DNA of 64,000 nt from Methylocystis sp. (lineage in GTDB: Bacteria; Pseudomonadota; Alphaproteobacteria; Rhizobiales; Beijerinckiaceae), in assembly GCA_020252485.1 (NCBI GenBank), contig JADCCX010000033.1, positions 1 to 64,000 of the forward strand, written 5' to 3'. Of the stretch, positions 37,891 to 46,232 are shown piece after piece (the stretch's first letter is position 1; every line of letters starts with the position of its first letter). Both the position numbers and the translations under genes were made by a program. A model generated the notes under the pieces. The model saw only the letters and a list, made by a program, of their open reading frames with translations, ran no database searches and had not been told where the DNA came from.

Positions 37891-39636
37891 TTACTCGATC
37901 GATGCCTTGTCGCGCTTGCTGGTTGTGGCGAGCACGATTGGGCTGATGACGCCCTTGGCCTTCACGTTCACGATGGCGGTCTTGCCGCTGGCCATGGCGC
38001 GGCGCAAAGCCGGGATCAGTTGCTCGCGCCGCTCAACCAGTTCGCCGTGGCCGCCCATGCCCTCGCAAAGCGTATGGAAGGGAATGTCCCTGAAGTCAGT
38101 CGCGAAATGCTTGCCGCTCGCGAAAAGGCGCTCCTGCTGCTGGGAGATGCAGTCAAGCCCGCCATTGTTGTCGACAACAATTGTGATCGGCAGACCTTCC
38201 TGGAAGGCCGCCTCGATCGATAGGCCGCCCGAGAGAAATGCGCCATCGCCGCTGATCAGAACCACGTTGCTGCCAGGGTGAAGGTTCTTGGCGGAGACCG
38301 CGAAGGAGACGCCGACGCCGAGCAGGCTGAAAGTGCCGGGATGCATTATGCCCGCGAGCTTCTGCCCCTTCCAACCCGCCAGATTGACCGCGATTTCGGC
38401 CCAGAAATGCGTGTTGCCCCCGTCGAAGATGAGCCAGTCCTTCTCGCCCATCGCGGTCTGCACATCGAGGGCCAGTTGCAGCGGATGGATTTTATCGCCG
38501 AAGCCGGACTCAGCGGCCGTGTCGCGCGCCAGATCGGCAAGGGTCTTCTCGACCCACGCCGCTCGCCATGTGCGGTTCTTGTCGAACCAGTCGCGTCCGA
38601 GGCGCCATCTCCCTGCGTCCTTCAGGGCGAGCAAAGCATCGAGAAACGCGCCCGGATCCGACAGCAGCGTGAAGTCTGCCGCGCGGTTCATCTCCAGCTC
38701 TTCATGTGAGCCGTTGATGCAAACAAGGCGGCACGTTTCGGGGAAGAACGGCGGATTGCCGAAATTCATCTGATTGTCGAGGCGTCCGCCGACCATCACG
38801 ACGACATCAGCAGCTTCCAGCGCCTGTTTCGAAGGTTGGTACTGGTGAAGATCGGCGAGGCCCATATAGGCTTCGCTGTCCTCGCCCAGCAGCTTCTGGT
38901 GATAGGGCACGTTGAAGATTGGGATGCCGAGCGCCCGGCCCGTCGCCTCGAGCTTGTGCTCCGCGCCGGACCACCAGACGCCATGGCCGCCGATGAACAT
39001 CGGCCGCTTCGCTCCGGCGATGAGGTCGAGGATGGGGCCGAGCGCCTCTGGATCCGGCCAGGCGCGCGGGGCGCGCTGTGCGGTTCGGACAAACGGGCGC
39101 TCCTCAAGCCCAGCATCCTCATCAAAGGACGAAAACATGATGTCGACCGGCAGACTAAGATGCACGGCACCAGGATAGCCGCTGGTGGCGATCTTCCAGG
39201 CGCGATCGACGAACTCGCTGATGCGTGTACCGTCGGTAATGCTGATCGAATGCTTCGTGAGCGGCGCGGCGATGGCGACGTCATCGATCTCCTTGAACCC
39301 TCCGGAGCCGCGGCGCTTCAGCGTACTCGAACCCGTCACGAAGATGACCGGCGAGCGTTCGCCCCAGGCCTCCATCATGGCTGGCACCGCGTTGGCGAAG
39401 CCCTCGGGTCCGACAAGGCAGACGGCTGGCTTGCGCGTCAGGCGGGTGTGCCCGTCGGCCAGATGCCCGGCGATCTGCTCATGCGGGCAATTGATGACCG
39501 GCATCTGGCATTCCATGAAGCCTTCCAGCGCCGGGTTGCAGAAGCCGCCTGCCAGGGTGAAGACGTGATCGACGCCCTTTTCGTGCAGTGCGCGCGCCAG
39601 CAAGTGGCCACCTCGGAGACGGCGCTTATCGGTCAT
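37891..39636 (-). CDS. Thiamine-pyrophosphate-dependent enzyme (acetolactate synthase-like)
   Basis: A 581-residue TPP enzyme with three domains. The N-terminal PYR domain has the cofactor-activating Glu53 in PHEQIAGHLADGH. The middle domain (about 190-330) has GGHGVWWSG in place of the usual FAD/ADP loop. The C-terminal PP domain has the TPP motif GDG at 463-465 and VVDNNGG. The Glu rules out glyoxylate carboligase, which lacks it. Likely reactions are decarboxylation of a 2-oxo acid or acyl transfer from it. It overlaps the oxidase gene by 4 bp (ATGA), so the 2-oxo acid may be that enzyme's product. Confidence 0.85.
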   Translation of the reverse strand: MTDKRRLRGGHLLARALHEKGVDHVFTLAGGFCNPALEGFMECQMPVINCPHEQIAGHLADGHTRLTRKPAVCLVGPEGFANAVPAMMEAWGERSPVIFVTGSSTLKRRGSGGFKEIDDVAIAAPLTKHSISITDGTRISEFVDRAWKIATSGYPGAVHLSLPVDIMFSSFDEDAGLEERPFVRTAQRAPRAWPDPEALGPILDLIAGAKRPMFIGGHGVWWSGAEHKLEATGRALGIPIFNVPYHQKLLGEDSEAYMGLADLHQYQPSKQALEAADVVVMVGGRLDNQMNFGNPPFFPETCRLVCINGSHEELEMNRAADFTLLSDPGAFLDALLALKDAGRWRLGRDWFDKNRTWRAAWVEKTLADLARDTAAESGFGDKIHPLQLALDVQTAMGEKDWLIFDGGNTHFWAEIAVNLAGWKGQKLAGIMHPGTFSLLGVGVSFAVSAKNLHPGSNVVLISGDGAFLSGGLSIEAAFQEGLPITIVVDNNGGLDCISQQQERLFASGKHFATDFRDIPFHTLCEGMGGHGELVERREQLIPALRRAMASGKTAIVNVKAKGVISPIVLATTSKRDKASIE

Positions 39637-40868
39637 GATCCTGCTCCTGATCCGCGCAGCAGTATCGGCTTTGCGCCGCCGGTTTTTCGCGCTGAAGTCG
39701 AAGCCAGGATAGCTTCATTGATGTCTTCGACGCGCTTGAGTCCAACCTGCGCCAGGGCGATCGCCACATCGCTGGTAAGACTGTCGAGAAAACTGGAGAC
39801 GCCGCGCGCGCCGTCTGCGGCCGCCGCGAAGAGAAACGGGCGTCCCAGCAAGACGAAATTCGCGCCCGACGCCAGCGCCTTGACCACATCCTCGCCGCTG
39901 CGCACGCCGCCGTCGAACAGCAGTGGATAATCCGGCCCGACTGCCGCCCGGATCGCGGGAAGGGTGCTGATCGTCGAAGGGGCGCTGTCAAGCTGCCGCC
40001 CGCCATGGTTCGAAACATAGACAGCATCTGCGCCAGCATCGCGGATGGCGACGGCATCCTCAGCCGAAAGCACACCCTTGACGATCAGCTTGCCCTTCCA
40101 GCGGTCGCGAAGGCGCGCAAGAAAACTCCAGTCCGCGCCGTCTCTCGGGGCTTTTCGGTCGTACCCCTTGGTGTTCGGACCGGTGCCGAAATTCGCCATG
40201 CGCGGCGTGCCGGCAAGCAGCGTTCCGATCGACCAGCGCGGATGCATGGCGAAATCGAGGAACTGTGGCGCCTTGATCCGGAACGGCGTCTCGAATCCAT
40301 TGCGCAAGTCCCGGGGCCGCTTGCCGAGTTTCGGCACGTCGACGGTCAGGAGCAGGTTTTCGTAGCCGACGTTGGCGGCCCGGTCGACGAACCGCATTGC
40401 GGCCTCAACCGAGCCAGTGACATAAAGCTGGAACCATGCATGACCGTCCGAGAGACGCAGCAAGTCTTCCAGTGTTGTCGAACTGGCCGTTGACACACAG
40501 AGCGGAAATCCGCGCTGCGAAGCCTCGGCCGCGAAGACCTTGTCTGTTCCGGGCCAGGCCAGATTGCACATGCCCATAGGCGCGATGCCGAATGGCAGGT
40601 TGTAGCGCCTGCCCAGAAAGCCAATTCCGAGGTCCTCACCCTGCACATCGGCAAGAACCCGCGGCATCAGGCGCATCGACAGCAAATCGGCCTGATTGAG
40701 CTCGATTGCGGTCTCGTAACCCGCCCCACCATCAATGAAATCGAAGATCAGGCGCGGCAGGCGCCTCGCTGCCAGCGCGCGTGCATCGGCGGCAGTCGGC
40801 ATCGCACGGTGCGCACTGCCAGCCCAAGGCCCCCCGATTCCAAGCGAGTTCAATGACCGTCCAAGCAT
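39633..40868 (-). CDS. FMN-dependent alpha-hydroxyacid oxidase/dehydrogenase
   Basis: A 411-residue TIM-barrel flavoenzyme of the glycolate oxidase / L-lactate dehydrogenase / mandelate dehydrogenase family. It has FDFIDGGAG near the N-terminus, IAPMGM, TVDVPKLGKR, and the active-site pair in SNHGGRQLD (His288, Arg291), then GGVRSGEDV and LGRPFLF for the FMN phosphate. It oxidises a 2-hydroxy acid to the 2-oxo acid. It is first gene of the operon, 120 bp from the divergent LysR gene. Met23 (40802) is an alternative start. The membrane-binding loop seen in some members is not evident, so it may be soluble. Confidence 0.88.
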   Translation of the reverse strand: MLGRSLNSLGIGGPWAGSAHRAMPTAADARALAARRLPRLIFDFIDGGAGYETAIELNQADLLSMRLMPRVLADVQGEDLGIGFLGRRYNLPFGIAPMGMCNLAWPGTDKVFAAEASQRGFPLCVSTASSTTLEDLLRLSDGHAWFQLYVTGSVEAAMRFVDRAANVGYENLLLTVDVPKLGKRPRDLRNGFETPFRIKAPQFLDFAMHPRWSIGTLLAGTPRMANFGTGPNTKGYDRKAPRDGADWSFLARLRDRWKGKLIVKGVLSAEDAVAIRDAGADAVYVSNHGGRQLDSAPSTISTLPAIRAAVGPDYPLLFDGGVRSGEDVVKALASGANFVLLGRPFLFAAAADGARGVSSFLDSLTSDVAIALAQVGLKRVEDINEAILASTSARKTGGAKPILLRGSGAGS

Positions 40869-40957
40869 CCCCGTGCCCTTGTCGAAGTCTGGTCTGCACA
40901 GATAGTGTGAGGCTGAAGGACGCTCCGGCTATCGACAAACACTTAAACCGCCTCCTA

Positions 40958-40979
40958 TACATAAAGCCTGCTTTGTGCA
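40958..40979. promoter_or_regulatory. LysR-type operator candidate
   Basis: The interrupted palindrome tacataaagc-ct-gctttgtgca has 8 of 10 positions paired. It lies just before the ribosome site of the LysR gene and within the 120-bp divergent region shared with the catabolic operon, as expected for a LysR autoregulatory and activation site. Confidence 0.45.
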
Positions 40980-40997
40980 TGAAGGAGGATGACAGGC

Positions 40998-41963
40998 ATG
41001 GCGAGTATTCGAAGACGTCTGCCGCTGACGGCTTTGCGCACATTCGAAGCGGCTGCGCGGCTCCAGAGTTTCAAGGATGCGGCGCAGGAACTGGGTGTCA
41101 GCGCCACGACGGTCAGCAACCAGATTCGGATGCTCGAACGCGACTGGCGTTGCCTGCTCTTCGTGCGGAAGACACGGCAGGTTGTTCTGACGGAGACCGG
41201 ACAGGCCCTCGGTCAGGTCATTGCCCAATCGTTTGATGCCATCGCGCGCGAAATCGACTATCACATCACCACCACGCGCCACTCCACATCGATGGCTGTC
41301 GGAGCGATTTTCGGTGCGCGCTGGCTGACTCCGCGGCTCCAGAAATTCCGCAATGACTTGCCGCGCATCGCGCTGTCTCTGCGCAGGGGGCGGCGCATCA
41401 CCAGCCCGACTGACATGCCGGCCGCCATCGTCGTGGACTGGGGCACGGGCCATTGGCACGGCCTCGAGGCGGAGCCGCTGCTTTCTATTCGTTACGCGCC
41501 TGTGATCAGCCCGGCGCTTGTGGCGTCTATCGGTGGCATTTCAACACCGGCAGACTTGTCCAAGGTTTCTGTTCTCCACCAGCATGACCGGTCGGAATGG
41601 AACGCCTGGCTCGCTCAGGTTGGCGCAGATTCCGTAAGATTTCCGGACGAGACCATCATCGAAGATTCCAATATTGCCATGCAGGCTGCTATAGCCGGAC
41701 AAGGCGTTGCCTTAGGTTCATTTCCGTTCGTTCAGGAAGAAGTCGACGCAGGCCGCCTTATCAAGCCATTCGAGGACGAATTGACGCCATCAAGACTATA
41801 CTACGTCCTGACGCGCCCGGGCGCGCGTCGCCAACCGGAGGTCAAGACTGTCTGTGACTGGCTTCACGCCGAGGCAGCGGAATACGCGAGGCTCTGGCCC
41901 TATACGAAAGCTGGAAGCGCAACCGATGACAGCGAACCTTCGGCATCGATGCTGACGCCATAG
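40998..41963 (+). CDS. LysR-family transcriptional regulator (GcvA-like)
   Basis: A 321-residue regulator. It has an N-terminal winged helix (LTALRTFEAAARLQSFKDAAQELGVSATTVSNQIRMLE, about residues 10-65) and a C-terminal two-lobed ligand domain of the GcvA/AmpR branch. The start at 40998 is chosen because AAGGAGG sits 9 bp upstream; ATG 40989 touches the ribosome site. Divergent transcription from the hydroxyacid oxidase operon suggests it senses the substrate and switches that operon. Its 3' end overlaps the convergent peptidase gene by 64 bp. Confidence 0.9.
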   Translation: MASIRRRLPLTALRTFEAAARLQSFKDAAQELGVSATTVSNQIRMLERDWRCLLFVRKTRQVVLTETGQALGQVIAQSFDAIAREIDYHITTTRHSTSMAVGAIFGARWLTPRLQKFRNDLPRIALSLRRGRRITSPTDMPAAIVVDWGTGHWHGLEAEPLLSIRYAPVISPALVASIGGISTPADLSKVSVLHQHDRSEWNAWLAQVGADSVRFPDETIIEDSNIAMQAAIAGQGVALGSFPFVQEEVDAGRLIKPFEDELTPSRLYYVLTRPGARRQPEVKTVCDWLHAEAAEYARLWPYTKAGSATDDSEPSASMLTP

Positions 41964-42586
41964 GCCCAGCACCCCAGCTTTGCCGACCACGCAGCGGGTG
42001 GCACGCCATCGCGAAACACCACAGCCACACCGTCATCGATGCCCAGACCGGAAGGCAGGAGGCGCGAGCCAATGCCATTAAGGAAGGCCGGGCGTCGATC
42101 TGCATCCACATTGAAATGGGCGCACATACTCCCTTTTAACAGTCCGAGTCCGCTGATCGGCTCCATGGCGCCAGACGCACCACGCACCAGCGCATGCTCG
42201 AACCAGCATACCGCCCCTGCGCTGACACCCGCCAGGATCGCGCCATTTCGATATGCGTCAGCGAGCACGGCATTGAAACCGGTCTGACGCCAGCGCGCCA
42301 GCATCCGCGCCGCATCACCGCCGCCAACGTAGATCATGTCGTGACTCGCCGCCCATTGGCGGGCATCATCCGCGCCGGTGTCGGAGGGGAAGACCGACGC
42401 GTGCGACACGCGGGGCGCAATCAGTTCGTTAAAGTGCCTCAACCGAGCCGGATCATCGTCACTGGCCGTTCCCACATAGCCGATGCGTCGGGCAGTGCCG
42501 TTGAGGTGCGACAACAGAAAGTCGTCCAGACCTGAGCTGGTCAGGGTTGTGAAGCCACCGCCACCGATAGCAATGATTTTTGCCAT
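41900..42586 (-). CDS. Peptidase E-like (S51) hydrolase
   Basis: A 228-residue protein of the type-1 glutamine-amidotransferase-like S51 group. It opens MAKIIAIGGGG, has GYVGTASDD, YVGGGDAARML and the nucleophile Ser122 in GVSAGAVCW, then SMCAHFN with a His. Characterised peptidase E cleaves Asp-X dipeptides. The start at 42586 fits the family; the longer reading to 42730 adds a non-conserved stretch. It is convergent with and overlaps the LysR gene. Next to a peptide-type importer it may hydrolyse an imported amide or dipeptide-like conjugate. Confidence 0.83.
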   Translation of the reverse strand: MAKIIAIGGGGFTTLTSSGLDDFLLSHLNGTARRIGYVGTASDDDPARLRHFNELIAPRVSHASVFPSDTGADDARQWAASHDMIYVGGGDAARMLARWRQTGFNAVLADAYRNGAILAGVSAGAVCWFEHALVRGASGAMEPISGLGLLKGSMCAHFNVDADRRPAFLNGIGSRLLPSGLGIDDGVAVVFRDGVPPAAWSAKLGCWAYGVSIDAEGSLSSVALPAFV

Positions 42587-42815
42587 GCGGGCCCCATATT
42601 GCTCTTTTTTAGGCAAGTCGACGATAACTTGGGACATTAGCGTCGAACCAGCGCCCAGAGCCATTGCATGAATGAGCTTTATTTTATGCATAATGGGAGG
42701 AAAATGGAGTTGTAACGCTGGAGTGTGCATCGCAATTTACGGAACAAAGCCAATCATGCTTCAATGGTGAAATTCCCGTTGAACGCTCAAATGGCACTCG
42801 GGGAGGGAGACCACG

Positions 42816-44303
42816 ATGAACAAGTTGATTGGCGCAATCGCCATCGCAGCCGTCTCGATGACGGCGACAGCCTCTTTGGCTCAAACAAAAGGCACGTTCC
42901 GACAGGCGCACGACATCGGCTTCGGCGATGCGTCCAGCCTGGACCCGATCTCACGCGGTCGCGTGTTCCAACTGACCGAGAAGCTGATGAGCCGCCTCGT
43001 GCGCATCGGCCTTGATGGAAAGCCCGTGGGCGAACTGGCGGAGAGCTGGTCGACGACATCCGACGCGCAGACCTGGACATTCAAGCTGCGCCCGAATGTC
43101 AAGTTCCACGACGGCAAAGCGATGACCGCCTCCGATGTGGTTTACTCTATCCGCCGTATTCAGGACCCGAAGGAGAATTCTCCCGTTCGCTCGACGATCG
43201 CGGTGATCGATACGGTCGACGCAGCCGACCCGCTGACAGTGGTCATGAAGCTGAAGTCACCCTATGCAGAGCTCCCGCTCGTCCTCACTGATTATCGCGT
43301 CGTTGTGATTCCGGATGGCTCAGGCGACACGATCAAGACTACCGGCATCGGCACCGGCCCGTTCAAGCTTGAGAAGTTTGAGCCGCGCGGCACTTCAGTT
43401 CTCGTCGCAAACAAGGATTATTTCGAAGGCGCGCCGGGAGTCGAGCGGATTGAGGTCATCGGCATCGCCGACGCCAATGCCCGCGTCCAGGCTCTGCTTG
43501 GCGGCCAGATCGACTTTCTTCCTGGCCTGACGCGCCAGCAGCGGACGCTGCTCGAGCGCAGCGACAGGCACAGGTTCTGGCAAGTTAAGACGGGGAACTG
43601 GCGCGGCATGGTGTTCCGGACCGACGTCAAGCCCTTCGACGATGTGCGCGTCCGGCGCGCCGTACGGATGGCTGTAGACCGGCAGGCACTGCTCAACCTC
43701 GTTGCCGGAGCGGACGGCGGCGTAGTCGGCTGCGACACGCCTGTCAGCCCGGTTGATCAATATCGCTCGCCCAAGACCTGCGCGCAGGACATCGCAGGCG
43801 CCAAGAAGCTTTTGGCGGACGCCGGATATCCGAACGGTATCGATGTTGAGGTCCATACCAGCACGATCGAGTCGGTCTGGCCGACAATTGCCGAGGCCTA
43901 TCAGCAGCAGGTCGCCCCCGCAGGCATCCGGGTCAAGGTCACTCCAGTTCCGACAGATGGATACTGGACCCAGATCTGGATGAAGAAGGATGTGGTCATG
44001 ACGCGATTCAATGACCGTCCGGCAGATGCGATCCTGAACGAAGTCTACCGCAGCGGCACGCCCTGGAACGAATCCTTCTTCAAGGACGAAAAGTTTGACG
44101 CGATGCTTGACGCTGCGCGCCGCGAACTCGACGCTGACAAGCGCAAGGCCCTTTACATCGCCGCGCAGGACTATCTTTCGGACAATGGCGGAACTTTCGT
44201 GACCTACCATGTCGTCGATAATGTCGCGACGACAGCGCGGGTGAAGGATCTCGACAAGCTCGAGAACTTCTCGATCCGCTGGCACCTCGTCAAGGTGGAC
44301 TGA
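42816..44303 (+). CDS. Peptide/nickel-type ABC transporter substrate-binding protein
   Basis: A 495-residue family-5 binding protein with a Sec signal peptide (cleavage near residue 22, ASLAQT). It contains the WTFKLRPNVKFHDGKAMTASDVVYS signature. GGGAGGGAG-like purines precede the ATG. The 229-bp gap upstream (divergent from peptidase E) should hold its promoter. It is first of a five-gene plus-strand operon ending with the Ldh-family enzyme, and unlike the 14942 homologue it has no Tat motif. Confidence 0.9.
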   Translation: MNKLIGAIAIAAVSMTATASLAQTKGTFRQAHDIGFGDASSLDPISRGRVFQLTEKLMSRLVRIGLDGKPVGELAESWSTTSDAQTWTFKLRPNVKFHDGKAMTASDVVYSIRRIQDPKENSPVRSTIAVIDTVDAADPLTVVMKLKSPYAELPLVLTDYRVVVIPDGSGDTIKTTGIGTGPFKLEKFEPRGTSVLVANKDYFEGAPGVERIEVIGIADANARVQALLGGQIDFLPGLTRQQRTLLERSDRHRFWQVKTGNWRGMVFRTDVKPFDDVRVRRAVRMAVDRQALLNLVAGADGGVVGCDTPVSPVDQYRSPKTCAQDIAGAKKLLADAGYPNGIDVEVHTSTIESVWPTIAEAYQQQVAPAGIRVKVTPVPTDGYWTQIWMKKDVVMTRFNDRPADAILNEVYRSGTPWNESFFKDEKFDAMLDAARRELDADKRKALYIAAQDYLSDNGGTFVTYHVVDNVATTARVKDLDKLENFSIRWHLVKVD

Positions 44304-44381
44304 CATTTCACGATGCCGGTGCGCGCCAGAATGGGGGAACGCGCCGGCAGATGAAATCTTTGGTCGATACCAAATGGTGCC

Positions 44382-45341
44382 ATGCTTCGCATTTTTATCC
44401 ACCGCTTGTTGCTGGGCATCGCCACGGTCGCGATCGTTTCCGGCATCATTTTCGCGGCGGTCGAAGCGCTGCCGGGGGATGCCTGCACAGCGATTCTTCA
44501 GCGCGATGCATCCGGAGAACGTCTCGCCAATTGCCGGCGGGAACTGGGCCTCGATCGACCCGCCGCGACACGTTATGCGGAATGGGCATTTGGAGCAGTG
44601 CGTGGCGATCTCGGCATTTCCGCCCATAACAACAAGCCGATTGCCTCGCTGGTCGGAGACCGGCTGAAAAACACATTGCTTCTCGCTGGTTGTTCGCTGG
44701 CGCTTGGCATCCCACTTGCGCTGTTTCTAGGTGTGCTGACAGGCCTGCGACGCGACAAGTTTTCCGATCTGGCGCTGTCAACGATCGCGATTTTCGCCAT
44801 GACAATCCCCGAATTCGTCACCGCCACGGTGTTGATCTTTGTCTTCAGCATCTGGCTCGGCTGGGTGCCGGGTATCGTCACGGCATCGGCGAGTTCTCCT
44901 CTCTCTGCGTTCTTTCCAGGCATCGTTCTACCCGTGATTGTGCTGACGATGGTGATGACGGCGCACATTATGCGCACGGTCCGCTCAAGCGTGATCGATG
45001 TGATGAGCAGTGATTATGTGCAGATGGCATCGCTCAAAGGCGTGCCTTACTGGCATATCGTCTTCCGCCATGCGCTGCCGAATGCCTTACTGCCAGCCAT
45101 CAACGTGATCGCACTCACCGTGGGTTGGCTGCTCGGTGGCGTCGTCGTCGTGGAGAAGGTGTTCAACTATCCCGGCCTCGGGCATTACATGATCGACTCG
45201 ATCTCAGACCGTGATCTGCCGGTTGTCCAGGCCATTGCCCTGATCGTTGCCGCTGCCTATGTCGGCGTGAACCTTGCTGCCGATCTTCTTGCGATGGCCT
45301 TCAACCCGCGCTTGCGCACGCTCAAGGCGCGGTCACCATGA
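44382..45341 (+). CDS. Dipeptide-type ABC permease (DppB-like)
   Basis: A 319-residue permease that starts with the usual basic-hydrophobic opening (LRIFIHRLLLGIATVAIVSGI). It contains LGLDRPAATRYAEWAFGAVRGDLG and the coupling loop DYVQMASLKGVPYWHIVFRHALPNALLP. About six membrane segments are seen. It overlaps the second permease by 4 bp (ATGA). Confidence 0.9.
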   Translation: MLRIFIHRLLLGIATVAIVSGIIFAAVEALPGDACTAILQRDASGERLANCRRELGLDRPAATRYAEWAFGAVRGDLGISAHNNKPIASLVGDRLKNTLLLAGCSLALGIPLALFLGVLTGLRRDKFSDLALSTIAIFAMTIPEFVTATVLIFVFSIWLGWVPGIVTASASSPLSAFFPGIVLPVIVLTMVMTAHIMRTVRSSVIDVMSSDYVQMASLKGVPYWHIVFRHALPNALLPAINVIALTVGWLLGGVVVVEKVFNYPGLGHYMIDSISDRDLPVVQAIALIVAAAYVGVNLAADLLAMAFNPRLRTLKARSP

Positions 45342-46231
45342 GCGACGGTCCTGCAACCCTGGTCGCAACAACGGCTCGCCCTTCGCGCATTGCGTCAGTC
45401 ATCCGCGAAGTGCTGTCACGCCCGTCCGGATTTATCGGCTTGTTTCTGGTCATCGCGCATGTGTTGCTGGCGCTTTTCAGCCCCTTCTTTGCGCCATTCG
45501 ATTTCAAGGCAATGAATGCCAACGCCATCCTCTCGCCGCCGGATGCCACGCATTGGCTCGGCACGGATCAACTTGGCCGGGACATCCTGACCCGTACGAT
45601 CATGGGCGGACGGCAGGCGATCCTCGTCACCGCAATCGCCACGCCGCTGGCTGTCGCCTGGGGCGGACTGCTCGGCATCTATCTGGGACTGGCCGGCGGA
45701 CGCCTGGATGACATACTGATGCGGGTTGTCGATGCGTTCCTCGCTTTGCCGTGGATCCTCAAGATGCTTTTGATGATCGTCACCTTCGGAACAGGTATCG
45801 GCGTGCTCATTCCGACGCTTGCCTTCTTCTACGGCATTCCCGTCATCCGCATCGCGCGCGCAGCAACGCAGAATATCGTCGCCCGTGATTTTGTGCTTGC
45901 CGCGCGGGCACGTGGTCACAGCCGCGTCTCCATCATGCGAAGGGAGTTGTTCGGCAATGTGCGCGACGCGCTGATGGTCGAAGGCGCGATGCGCTGGTCA
46001 TGGATGCTTCTCGCCTTCACCTCACTCTCGTTTCTTGGCTTCGGCGTTTCGCCGCCAACGCCGGATTGGGGCTTGATGATCGCGGATTCCCGCAACTTCA
46101 TGGCGATCGCGCCCTGGCCGGCCTTCGCACCGGTCATCGCGCTGAGCTCCCTCATCATTGGCATCAACCTGACCGCGGATGCACTCGCCAAGGCGCTCGG
46201 CATCGACCGCGCACAGGCGGCAGTGCACTGA
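45338..46231 (+). CDS. Dipeptide-type ABC permease (DppC-like)
   Basis: A 297-residue permease. It has an N-terminal helix near residues 28-50, the segment HWLGTDQLGRDILTRTIMGGR and the coupling loop DFVLAARARGHSRVSIMRRELFGN. It is translationally coupled to the preceding gene, and the ATPase gene starts one base after its stop. Confidence 0.9.
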   Translation: MSDGPATLVATTARPSRIASVIREVLSRPSGFIGLFLVIAHVLLALFSPFFAPFDFKAMNANAILSPPDATHWLGTDQLGRDILTRTIMGGRQAILVTAIATPLAVAWGGLLGIYLGLAGGRLDDILMRVVDAFLALPWILKMLLMIVTFGTGIGVLIPTLAFFYGIPVIRIARAATQNIVARDFVLAARARGHSRVSIMRRELFGNVRDALMVEGAMRWSWMLLAFTSLSFLGFGVSPPTPDWGLMIADSRNFMAIAPWPAFAPVIALSSLIIGINLTADALAKALGIDRAQAAVH

Positions 46232-46232
46232 G

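Noticed and set aside
37891-39636. Glyoxylate carboligase for the TPP enzyme
   Set aside because: The cofactor-activating Glu (residue 53) is present, whereas glyoxylate carboligase lacks it; no partner hydroxypyruvate isomerase or tartronate reductase is nearby.
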